Shown piece after piece: positions 8,871-16,839 of a stretch of DNA of 64,000 nt. The DNA comes from Thiogranum sp. (lineage in GTDB: Bacteria; Pseudomonadota; Gammaproteobacteria; DSM-19610). The DNA lies in assembly GCA_024102665.1 (NCBI GenBank), contig JAGFJP010000073.1, positions 36,725 through 100,724 on the forward strand. Reading direction: 5' to 3'. How positions within the stretch are numbered: the first letter of the stretch is position 1; each line of letters opens with the position of its first letter. The notes below the pieces were generated by a model. The model was not told the DNA's origin. It saw only the letters and a list, made by a program, of their open reading frames with translations, and ran no database searches. The position numbers were made by a program, and so were the translations under genes.

Positions 8871-9590
8871 ATGCGCAAGCGCGTTGGTCCCAGTCACCGG
8901 ACAACGCCTGGACAGCGACGCAGCATCGATGCCGCAACCCTTCGGCTGCGGTTGCTGGATGTGCTGGAGCGCGATTTCCCGGCATTGCGTCGGCTGCTGG
9001 GTCAGGAGGTTTTTCACGCCATGGGCGAGGCCTACATAGAAAACCATCCCGCCCCGCATTTTCCCATTCGCCGCTTCGGTCGCTACCTGGCGGGTTTTCT
9101 CGCCAGTCATCCGCATTTCCAGCGCCAGCCGGCACTGGGCGACCTCGCCGCCTTCGAGTGGGCGCTGGGGGAATCGCTCGATGCCGCGCACGAAACCTGC
9201 CTGCACAAGGCCGACATGCTGCAGCATGCATTCGAGCACTGGCCGAAGCTGCACCTGCATCTGCACCCGTCGGTGCGTTTTGTCACCCTGTTGTGGGACG
9301 CACCGGCGATTCGCGCCGCCCACGACCGGCGGGAGGCCTTGCCGGAACCGCAGCCTTACGAGGAGCCGGTCACCTGGGTGGTGTGGAGTCGAAATGTGCT
9401 GTGCCACTATCGTTCGCTTCAGGCGCCGGAAGCCTGCGCCCTGGGTACGCTCGCCGAAGGCCACGACTTCGGGCATCTGTGCGAAAGACTGTGCAGATGG
9501 ATAGAAGAAAAACATGTCGCCGGCCACGCTGCCGGCATGCTGGTGCAATGGTTGTCTGAAGGTCTGCTGGCCGAAGCGCGCAGCGGTTGA
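8871..9590 (+). CDS. HvfC/BufC-family protein (DUF2063 N-terminal domain), orphan copy
   Basis: A 239-residue protein. Residues about 25-90 (LRLLDVLERDFPALRRLLG...FHAMGEAYIENHP...FGRYLAGFLASHP) match the layout of the DUF2063 domain of HvfC/BufC proteins. These normally work with a DUF692 partner (HvfB/BufB) in modifying copper-binding peptides with oxazolone-thioamide groups. Here no DUF692 gene and no small Cys-rich precursor lies next to it, so its role is open. The ATG at 8871 was preferred to earlier frames because a G-rich run (GGGGGG) lies about 8 bp before it. The C-terminal half has several His and Cys residues. The assignment to this family rests on pattern recognition only. Confidence 0.65.
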   Translation: MRKRVGPSHRTTPGQRRSIDAATLRLRLLDVLERDFPALRRLLGQEVFHAMGEAYIENHPAPHFPIRRFGRYLAGFLASHPHFQRQPALGDLAAFEWALGESLDAAHETCLHKADMLQHAFEHWPKLHLHLHPSVRFVTLLWDAPAIRAAHDRREALPEPQPYEEPVTWVVWSRNVLCHYRSLQAPEACALGTLAEGHDFGHLCERLCRWIEEKHVAGHAAGMLVQWLSEGLLAEARSG

Positions 9591-9674
9591 GAAAGCGCGT
9601 TCGCCGCGCGTGGCCTGTGACCGGCCTGATCGTCGGTGACAGCGCGCTGCGGCGTACGTAGTAACATTCCGGGT

Positions 9675-11006
9675 ATGCCGCAAAGCCATCCAACACCCGC
9701 CGGCCGGTTCCTGCATCGCACACTGCGGCGTTTCGCGCAGATCGAGCCCGGCGAGATCCGTGCCGTGCTCTGGTCGTTCAGTTATTTCTTTGCGCTGTTG
9801 TGCAGCTATTACATCGTGCGCCCGATGCGCGATGAAATGGGTATCGCCGGTGGCGTGGAGAATCTGCAATGGCTGTTTACCGGCACCTTTCTGACCATGC
9901 TGGCGGCGGTGCCGTTGTTCGGCTGGGTGAGTTCGCGCTTCCCGCGCCGGCGTTTCGTCCCCTATGTCTACTACTTTTTCATCAGCCATTTGCTGGCGTT
10001 TTATGTGCTGTTCGAAACCGGGGTCGGCGACGCCTGGGTTGCGCGGGCGTTCTTCATCTGGGCCAGCGTGTTCAACCTGTTCGTGGTGTCGGTGTTCTGG
10101 AGTTTCATGGCCGACATCTTCAGCAATGCGCAGGCGCGACGCCTGTTCGGCCTGATCGCCGCGGGCGGCACGGCGGGCGCGTTGCTGGGTCCGATGTTGA
10201 CGACTGTGCTGGCGGTACCGCTGGGGCCGGCGCGCCTGCTGCTGATTTCGGCGCTGTTGCTGGGCTGGGCAGCGCTGAGCGTGAAGCGTCTCGGCGCCTG
10301 GCAGGACCGCGCGGCCGGCAACGACGTTGCGCCATCCGTGCGCGCAGCGCGCCGCGAACCGCTGGGCGGCGGACTGTTCGCCGGCATCGGGCTGGTGCTG
10401 CGCTCGCCGTATCTGCTCGGTATCTGCGTGCTGATGTTGCTGTTCACCACCCTGGCGACGTTCCTGTATTTCCAGCAGGCCCAGATCATACGCGACAGTT
10501 TCAGCGACTCCGCGCAGCGCACCGCGGTGTTTGCCGCCATCGATCTGGCGGTAAACAGCCTGACTATACTGATACAGGTCTTTCTCACCGCGCGGCTGGT
10601 GAAATGGCTGGGTCTCAGCGGCACGCTGGCGCTGGTGCCGCTGTTGCTCGGTGTCGGATTCTTCGCGCTGGGCGTGGCGCCGGTGCTGGGCGTGCTGGTG
10701 GTTGTGCAGGTGATCCGCCGCGCAGGCAACTACGCCATCATGCGCCCGGCGCGCGAAATGCTGTACGTGGTGCTGAACCGGGAAGAGAAATACAAGGCCA
10801 AGAACTTTATCGACACCGTGGTGTACCGCGGTGGCGACGCCGTCAGCGCCTGGGCCTACGCGGGTCTGCGCGGCATCGGTTTCAACCTGGGCGAAATCGC
10901 CTTGCTCGCGGTGCCGCTGGCGGGGCTGTGGGGCTGGGTCGCCTGGGCGCTGGGCAAGCGGCAGGGCAAACTGGCAAAAGCGAGCGGAGGACAACATGAA
11001 CCATGA
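9675..11006 (+). CDS. Multi-pass membrane transporter of the MFS / ADP-ATP-translocase-like type
   Basis: A 443-residue protein with about twelve hydrophobic segments and a cytosolic N-terminus. The opening RFAQIEPGEIRAVLWSFSYFF and SYYIVRPMRDEMGIAGG are typical of a proteobacterial family annotated as MFS transporters or NTP/NDP-exchange-like (TlcC-like) carriers. The substrate cannot be told. The ATG at 9675 was chosen over a GTG 13 codons earlier, because the conserved part starts soon after it. Its end overlaps the start of the following aldo/keto reductase gene by 11 bp, so the two are translationally coupled and perhaps act in one pathway. Confidence 0.75.
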   Translation: MPQSHPTPAGRFLHRTLRRFAQIEPGEIRAVLWSFSYFFALLCSYYIVRPMRDEMGIAGGVENLQWLFTGTFLTMLAAVPLFGWVSSRFPRRRFVPYVYYFFISHLLAFYVLFETGVGDAWVARAFFIWASVFNLFVVSVFWSFMADIFSNAQARRLFGLIAAGGTAGALLGPMLTTVLAVPLGPARLLLISALLLGWAALSVKRLGAWQDRAAGNDVAPSVRAARREPLGGGLFAGIGLVLRSPYLLGICVLMLLFTTLATFLYFQQAQIIRDSFSDSAQRTAVFAAIDLAVNSLTILIQVFLTARLVKWLGLSGTLALVPLLLGVGFFALGVAPVLGVLVVVQVIRRAGNYAIMRPAREMLYVVLNREEKYKAKNFIDTVVYRGGDAVSAWAYAGLRGIGFNLGEIALLAVPLAGLWGWVAWALGKRQGKLAKASGGQHEP

Positions 11007-11931
11007 CCGTCTGCGTATTCATCGCCGTGACTTTATCAAGACAGCCTGTGTGCTGTCGGCGGCCATGCTCGGATCGCCGGCCTGGCTGCTGGCGCAACAG
11101 CGCGAGCCCCTGAAAAAGAAAATCCCCGCCAGCGGCGAAGCCCTGCCGGTGATCGGCATGGGCACTTCGCGCACCTTCGATGTCGGCGACGATGCGCAGG
11201 CGCGCGCCGGACTGCGCGAAGTGTTGCAGGCGTTTTTCGCCAACGGCGGCGCGGTGATCGACTCTTCGCCGATGTACGGTTCGGCGGAACAGGTGGTCGG
11301 CGACCTGCTGCCACAGGTCAGCGGCAGCGAGGGGCTGTTCGCGGCAACCAAAGTGTGGACCTGGGGCCGGGAGGAGGGCATCGAGCAGATGCAACGCTCC
11401 GCGCAACGCATGGGCGTCAAGGCATTCGACTTGATGCAGATCCATAATCTGCGCGACTGGCAGACGCACCTCGAAACGCTGCGCGACTGGAAACAGCAGG
11501 GCCGCATCCGTTATATCGGCATTACCACCTCGCACGGACGCGCCCACGACGAACTGGAAGCCATTCTCGAGACGGAACCGTTTGACTTCGTGCAGTTCAG
11601 TTACAGCATCGGCAACCGCGAGGTGGAACAGCGCTTGCTGCCGCTGGCCGCCGAACGCGGCATCGCCACGCTGGTGAACCGTCCCTTTCAGCGCGGCGAG
11701 CTGTTTTCGGCCGTTAAAGACAAACCCTTGCCGCCCTGGGCGGCGGACATCGATTGCGACAGCTGGGCGCAGATCTTTCTGAAGTTCGTGGTGTCGCATC
11801 CGGCGGTGACCTGCGCCATCCCGGCGACATCAAAACCGCATCACATGCGCGACAACATGGGTGCCGGCTTCGGTCGCCTGCCGGATGCAGCGATGCGAAA
11901 AAAAATGATCGCCTGGTTCGAGTCTCTGTAG
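10996..11931 (+). CDS. Tat-exported aldo/keto reductase
   Basis: A 311-residue NAD(P)H-dependent oxidoreductase fold. Residues 9-20 form a twin-arginine signal (HRRDFIKTACVL) with a hydrophobic stretch after it. The aldo/keto reductase catalytic tetrad is visible: Asp89 and Tyr94 in IDSSPMYGSAEQV, Lys119 in AATKVWTWG and His150 in MQIHNL. Export is unusual because the cofactor is cytosolic, so the protein may carry tightly bound cofactor or the signal may act as an anchor. CGGAGG at 10985-10990 marks the start, and the gene overlaps the transporter gene before it by 11 bp. Confidence 0.85.
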   Translation: MNHDRLRIHRRDFIKTACVLSAAMLGSPAWLLAQQREPLKKKIPASGEALPVIGMGTSRTFDVGDDAQARAGLREVLQAFFANGGAVIDSSPMYGSAEQVVGDLLPQVSGSEGLFAATKVWTWGREEGIEQMQRSAQRMGVKAFDLMQIHNLRDWQTHLETLRDWKQQGRIRYIGITTSHGRAHDELEAILETEPFDFVQFSYSIGNREVEQRLLPLAAERGIATLVNRPFQRGELFSAVKDKPLPPWAADIDCDSWAQIFLKFVVSHPAVTCAIPATSKPHHMRDNMGAGFGRLPDAAMRKKMIAWFESL

Positions 11932-11995
11932 AACAAGATGGACTATGCTTAAAAGCAAAAGCAAGATGTCCTGACAATAATACGGGGGCTGACGG

Positions 11996-13264
11996 ATGCA
12001 CGAGCGACGCCATTCGGAACGCATCATTGCTTTCGTCATGGCCGGCGGCGAAGGTTCCCGGCTGCATCCGCTCACCGCGCAACGCTGCAAACCGGCCGTG
12101 CCCTTCGGCACGCGTTATCGCATCGTCGATTTCGTGCTCAGCAATCTCATCAATTCCGGCATTTATTCCATCTATCTGCTGGTGCAGTACAAGCCGCAGG
12201 AACTGATCGAGCACATTCGCAAGGGCTGGGCGATTTCGAGGCTGATGCCGGAGGAATTCGTCAGCGTAGTGCCGCCGCAGATGCACGCGGGCACCGAGTC
12301 GTTCCGCGGCACCGCCGACGCGGTGTACCAGAGCCTGAGCCTGATCGAAACCTTCCGCCCGGACCTGGTGGCGGTGTTCGGTGCCGACCACGTGTACCGC
12401 ATGGATGTGCGCCAGATGGTGTGGTTTCACCGCGAACACCAGGCGCAGGTGACGGTCGCGGCGCTGCCGGTGCCGCTCGATTGCGCCTCGAATTTCGGCA
12501 TTATCGATACGGATGCCAGCGGTCGCATCAGCGCCTTCCAGGAAAAGCCCTGCAAGGCCGAACCCATGCCCTCCGATCCGACGCGCGCCTATGCCTCGAT
12601 GGGCAACTACCTGTTCGACACCGATCTGCTGATCGAAGCGTTGCGCGAAGCGCACCTGCGGCACGAAACCGATTTCGGGCAGCACGTGCTTCCGCGCATG
12701 GTCGCCAACCACCGCCTGTTCGCCTACGACTTCACCACCAATGCCGTTCCCGGGCTCAAGCCCTGGGAAGAAACCGGCTACTGGCGCGACGTGGGGACCA
12801 TAGACGCTTATTTCGATGCCCATCGCGACGCGCTCGGCGAGCAACCGCGCTTCGAAGTGTTCTGTCCACAGTGGCCCATCTACTCCAGCAACTACCAGGG
12901 GCCGGCGGCGAAGATACTGGGCGGCGACATCGACAACAGCGCCTTCGGCGCCGCCTGCCTGGTGCACAAGGGCGCGACCATCCGCAACAGCATCATCCGG
13001 CGCGAGGCGCTGGTGGAAAAGGACGTGGTGCTGGACGACTGCGTGATCATGGATTACGCGCGGCTGGGGCGCGGCTCGCGGCTGCGGCGGGTGATTGTCG
13101 ACCGTCACAATGTCATCGAGCCGGGCACGGTCATCGGCTACGACCCGGTCGAGGACGCCAAACGCTATCACGTCACACCGCGCGGCGTGGTGGTGCTGCC
13201 GCGCGGCGACGTCAGCTTTTTCGCGCGCAATTCGCGCGGTAACGGCCCCGGCTACGTCGAGTAG
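11996..13264 (+). CDS. glgC: Glucose-1-phosphate adenylyltransferase
   Basis: A 422-residue enzyme that makes ADP-glucose from glucose-1-phosphate and ATP, the committed step of glycogen synthesis. The N-terminal nucleotidyltransferase motif is AGGEGSRLHPLTAQRCKPAV (residues 15-34), followed by FRGTADAVYQ and VAVFGADHVYRMD. The C-terminal left-handed beta-helix (KGATIRNSIIRREALVEKD...) belongs to the allosteric part. The length matches E. coli GlgC (431). No glgA or glgB is next to it. Its last 53 bp overlap the 3' end of a convergent MMPL transporter gene, so both stop codons lie inside the partner gene. Confidence 0.95.
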   Translation: MHERRHSERIIAFVMAGGEGSRLHPLTAQRCKPAVPFGTRYRIVDFVLSNLINSGIYSIYLLVQYKPQELIEHIRKGWAISRLMPEEFVSVVPPQMHAGTESFRGTADAVYQSLSLIETFRPDLVAVFGADHVYRMDVRQMVWFHREHQAQVTVAALPVPLDCASNFGIIDTDASGRISAFQEKPCKAEPMPSDPTRAYASMGNYLFDTDLLIEALREAHLRHETDFGQHVLPRMVANHRLFAYDFTTNAVPGLKPWEETGYWRDVGTIDAYFDAHRDALGEQPRFEVFCPQWPIYSSNYQGPAAKILGGDIDNSAFGAACLVHKGATIRNSIIRREALVEKDVVLDDCVIMDYARLGRGSRLRRVIVDRHNVIEPGTVIGYDPVEDAKRYHVTPRGVVVLPRGDVSFFARNSRGNGPGYVE

Positions 13265-15557
13265 TCTGGTCGTTGCCGTCGACCGCCAGCAGCAATGGCG
13301 GCAGAAACAGAAAATCGGCGAGCAGCGCAAAGGCGATGGTAATCGCCATCAGCAGGCCGGCGTGCTGGTTGAGCTGGAAAGGTGACAGCGCCAGCAGCGC
13401 AAAGCCGCCGATCAGGATCACCGATGTCACCCATAGCGCGGTGCCGACGCTGGTGAAAGCGTAGCGCACTGCATCCTCGGCGCTCAGTCCCTTGTCGCGG
13501 CGCGCATGCCGGTACTTGCTGAGAAAATGCACGGTGTCGTCGACGATAATGCCCAGCGCCATGGCGAACACCACCGACACCACCAGTCCCACCTGGCCCA
13601 CCACCAGCGTCCAGGTGCCGAAGGCCAGCACGGCGGGCGCAAGGTTGGGCAGCAGGCTCACCAGGCCGAGCCGCACGCTGCGCAGGGCAAGCGTCAGTAT
13701 GGTCACGATCATCAGCACAGCGAAAGCCGTGCCCCGGAACATGGTGCGGATGTTGCGCTCCGAGATATAGGCGAACATGATGGCCGGACCCGTGGCTGTC
13801 GTCTGCATGTGCGCCGGCAGGTTGTCCGCCATCCACTGTTCGGCGCGCGCTTCCAGGTCGCGCAATTCGCGCGTCGACAGGTCGCCGGTGGTCACGGTGA
13901 AGCGGCTCGCGGATTTCTCGACATTGATCTGGTCATTGAGATCCAGGCCATAGGGCAGCGAGAATTCGTACAGCAACAGGTACTGGGCGGCCAGTTCGCG
14001 GCTGTCCGGCAGCCGGTACCAGTCCGGGTCGTCAGCGTGCAGGTTCTTGTTGAGACGCTTGTACAGCAGGTGAATGCTGTTGACGTGCACAGTCTCCGGC
14101 TGCTGCTCGAACCACTGCGCAAACGCCTGCAGATGCTGCAGGTACACGGGTTCATTGATAGCCGACTCGCCGCCGGCGCGGAGCGAATACTCGAGCTGAG
14201 AAATGCCGCTCAGGTGCGCGGCGACAAAATCCGTATCGCGGCGAAACGCGATCGAGGTATCGAAATACTTCACGAACTGATCGTTGATCTCCAGGCGCGG
14301 AATCACGGCGCCCGCGGCGAGCACCGACAATGCGCCGCTCCACAACAGCGCGCGGCGCCGGCCGATCACGCGTTCCGCCAGCGCGCGCATCAGCGCGCCG
14401 CGCCGCGCTTCTGCAGGTCTGCGCAGCGGCACCATCAACAGCAGGGCGGGCAACAACGTCAGCGAGTAGACCCAGGCCGCCAGCACCCCCATGGCGGTGA
14501 TGTTGCCGAGATCATGGAAAGGCGGCGCATCGGAGAAGTTCATGCTCAGGAAGCCGATGGCCGTGGTCACGCTGGTCAGCGTCACCGGCTGCAAATTCAC
14601 CGTCAGGCTTTCGCGCAGCGCAGCGCGGCGGTCCATGCCGCGCGCCAGCGCATGCATCAGGCTGATCAGGATATGAATGCTGTCGGCCACCGCCAGCGTC
14701 ATGATGATGGTCGCCGCACCCACCGAGGGTGGCGTCAGCGCAATCCCCAGCCAGCCCGCCAGCCCCATGCCGCTGGTGGCGGCCAGGACCAGGACCAGGG
14801 TTGTGAGCAGGGTCGCGGCGAGCGAGCGCAGCAACACCAGCATGGTGATGAAGATCACCGCGTATGCCAGCGGCACCAGGGTGCGAATATCGTCGAGGCT
14901 GGCTTCGGGAAAGGCATGGTCCATGACGATGCCGCCGGTCAGGTACATATCGATGGCGGGGTGGCGCCGGGTAAACTCATCGCGCAGCGCGAAACAGAAA
15001 TTCATCGCCTCGGCGGTTTTCCGCGCATCGCCCCGTTCGATCTGCACGGTAACATTGACCGCGGTCACCTGACGGTCGGGCGAGACCAGGCGGTTGCGCA
15101 GCAAAGGTTCGGCGAGCGCGATGTCGCGAACCGCGGCAATGCGCGCGTCGTCCAGCGTGGCGGCGTCCCCGACCAGGTCGCGCACCATCAGGTTGTCACC
15201 CTCGGCCTCGGTGTGCTGGAAGTTGGTGATGGAGTCGACGCGGCGTGACCAGGGCACTTGCCAGGCTCGTTCCGTCAACCACGCCACGGCGTCCAGCACC
15301 TCGCGGCTGAACACCTCGCCGTCGCGCGGCGCCAGCACGAAAAGGATATTGTCACTGCGCGAGTATACGCGCTGAAATGCGTGCCAGGCCGCAAGCTGCG
15401 GGTTGCGTTCGGAGAAATAGGCTTCGTAACTGGCATCGAAGCTCAGCAGGCGCGTGCCCCAGGCCGCGGCGGCGGCCAGCGACAGCACGGCGACAATGAC
15501 CGGCCAGCGGGCGCGCTCGAGAAATTCCACATAACGTTCGATCATTCGCTTGGCCAT
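13212..15557 (-). CDS. RND/MMPL-superfamily transporter
   Basis: A 781-residue membrane protein built from two similar halves. Each half starts with one transmembrane helix and a large periplasmic loop, followed by five helices (for example PLAYAVIFITMLVLLRSLAATL and MFRGTAFAVLMIVTILTLA). The conserved segments LGIALTPPSVGAATIIMTLAV and MALGIIVDDTVHFLSKY belong to helix IV regions of the family, and the aspartates of the second one fit proton relay residues. Relatives (YdfJ/HpnN/MMPL) export lipids or hydrophobic compounds. I used the ATG at 15555-15557, and a second ATG 4 codons later is also possible. The C-terminal tail is read through the end of convergent glgC. Confidence 0.85.
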   Translation of the reverse strand: MAKRMIERYVEFLERARWPVIVAVLSLAAAAAWGTRLLSFDASYEAYFSERNPQLAAWHAFQRVYSRSDNILFVLAPRDGEVFSREVLDAVAWLTERAWQVPWSRRVDSITNFQHTEAEGDNLMVRDLVGDAATLDDARIAAVRDIALAEPLLRNRLVSPDRQVTAVNVTVQIERGDARKTAEAMNFCFALRDEFTRRHPAIDMYLTGGIVMDHAFPEASLDDIRTLVPLAYAVIFITMLVLLRSLAATLLTTLVLVLAATSGMGLAGWLGIALTPPSVGAATIIMTLAVADSIHILISLMHALARGMDRRAALRESLTVNLQPVTLTSVTTAIGFLSMNFSDAPPFHDLGNITAMGVLAAWVYSLTLLPALLLMVPLRRPAEARRGALMRALAERVIGRRRALLWSGALSVLAAGAVIPRLEINDQFVKYFDTSIAFRRDTDFVAAHLSGISQLEYSLRAGGESAINEPVYLQHLQAFAQWFEQQPETVHVNSIHLLYKRLNKNLHADDPDWYRLPDSRELAAQYLLLYEFSLPYGLDLNDQINVEKSASRFTVTTGDLSTRELRDLEARAEQWMADNLPAHMQTTATGPAIMFAYISERNIRTMFRGTAFAVLMIVTILTLALRSVRLGLVSLLPNLAPAVLAFGTWTLVVGQVGLVVSVVFAMALGIIVDDTVHFLSKYRHARRDKGLSAEDAVRYAFTSVGTALWVTSVILIGGFALLALSPFQLNQHAGLLMAITIAFALLADFLFLPPLLLAVDGNDQTTRRSRGRYRANCARKS

Positions 15558-15737
15558 CCGCCGGCGGTTGCAGGAGCGGCCATGTGACCGCCATGCGTCT
15601 ATCCTGACACTTTGGCGGACCTCACTTGCGGCCATGCGCAAATCCGGTGAGAATGCTGCCTACGCAACAAATTACGCGCCTCGCTGTCAAATGTTTTCTA
15701 CCACATTTCGCGGGCGGATTAACAAGGAAAACACAAA

Positions 15738-16835
15738 TTGATTAAACGGCTTATCCTGGTCGTGCTGCTGCTGGCCGTGGTCTTCGGTGGTATTTTTGGC
15801 TGGAAATATTTTATCGGGCAGAAAATGGCTGCCATGATGGCGGCGCCACCGCCACCGGCGACTGTCGCCTCGGCGGATGTGCAGAGCGAAGACTGGACGC
15901 CCTGGCTGGCAGCCGTCGGCAGCGTGGTTGCGACCCAGGGTGTGCTGGTCACCACCGAAGTGGCGGGCAAGGTGCAGGACATCCTGTTCGATTATGGCCA
16001 GCAGGTGCAAGCCGGCGACGTCATACTGCAGCTCGACGACAGCGTGGACCAGGCGGATCTGGACGGCCTGATCGCGCAGCGCACGCTCGCCAAACTGCAG
16101 TTCGAGCGCTCGCGCAAGCTGTTGAAGGACCGTTCCGTATCGCAATCGGAATATGACCAGACGCGCGCCCAGCTGGATATCGCGGAAGCGGGTGTGGCGT
16201 CACGGCGCGCGACCATCGACAAAAAGAAAATCCGCGCGCCGTTCGCCGGCCAGCTCGGCATCAGCGATATCAACCTCGGCGAATACCTGTCGCCCGGCGC
16301 CGCCATTGTCTCGCTGCAGGCGCTGGATCCGGTGTACGTCGATTACACCCTGCCGGAACGTCATTTCGCGCAAGTCGGGACCGGGCAGAAGATCCTGGTC
16401 AATGTGCAGGCGTTTCCCGATCGTACCTTTGAAGGCGAAATTACCGCCATCAATCCGGGCGTCGACCCCGGCACCCGCAGCGTGCGCCTGCGCGCCACGC
16501 TCGCCAATCCCGAGCAGCTGCTGCGGCACGGCATGTTCGCGGAAGTGCGTACCGTTCTGCCGCTGCGCAAGGGCATCCTGACATTGCCGCGCACCGCCGT
16601 TACCTACAACCCCTACGGCGAATCGGTGTTCGTGATCGTCGACAAGGGAGACGGCAAGATCGTGGAAAGGCGCAGCATCAAAACCGGCGAAGTGCGCGAG
16701 GGTCGCGTGGAAATTCTCGATGGTCTGGAAGCCGGCGAACAGGTGGTGTCGGCCGGGCAGGTGAAACTGCGTAACGGGCAGGCGGTGGTGATCGATAATT
16801 CGGTCACGCTCGACGGCAACATCAGCGGCGGATGA
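15738..16835 (+). CDS. RND efflux periplasmic adaptor subunit (MexA/AcrA type)
   Basis: A 365-residue membrane-fusion protein. Residues 1-25 form an N-terminal membrane anchor or signal (LILVVLLLAVVFGGIFGWKY). The lipoyl half-motif (VTTEVAGKVQDILFDYGQQV) and a coiled-coil hairpin (about 105-150) follow, then the second lipoyl half (KIRAPFAGQLGISDINLGEY) and beta-barrel and membrane-proximal domains. It starts with TTG at 15738, with AAGGA 10 bp upstream and no ATG nearby. It links the inner-membrane pump encoded 4 bp downstream to an outer-membrane channel, and no tolC-like gene is present here. Confidence 0.9.
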   Translation: MIKRLILVVLLLAVVFGGIFGWKYFIGQKMAAMMAAPPPPATVASADVQSEDWTPWLAAVGSVVATQGVLVTTEVAGKVQDILFDYGQQVQAGDVILQLDDSVDQADLDGLIAQRTLAKLQFERSRKLLKDRSVSQSEYDQTRAQLDIAEAGVASRRATIDKKKIRAPFAGQLGISDINLGEYLSPGAAIVSLQALDPVYVDYTLPERHFAQVGTGQKILVNVQAFPDRTFEGEITAINPGVDPGTRSVRLRATLANPEQLLRHGMFAEVRTVLPLRKGILTLPRTAVTYNPYGESVFVIVDKGDGKIVERRSIKTGEVREGRVEILDGLEAGEQVVSAGQVKLRNGQAVVIDNSVTLDGNISGG

Positions 16836-16839
16836 CGGC

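Noticed and set aside
8844..10997. Long minus-strand open frame of 717 codons opposite the BufC-like and transporter genes
   Set aside because: It is antisense to two well-supported genes. Its translation is rich in Gln, His and Arg with no domain pattern, as expected of a shadow frame in high-GC DNA. The same holds for the long frames opposite mrfA, the RND pump, nosR and uvrA.
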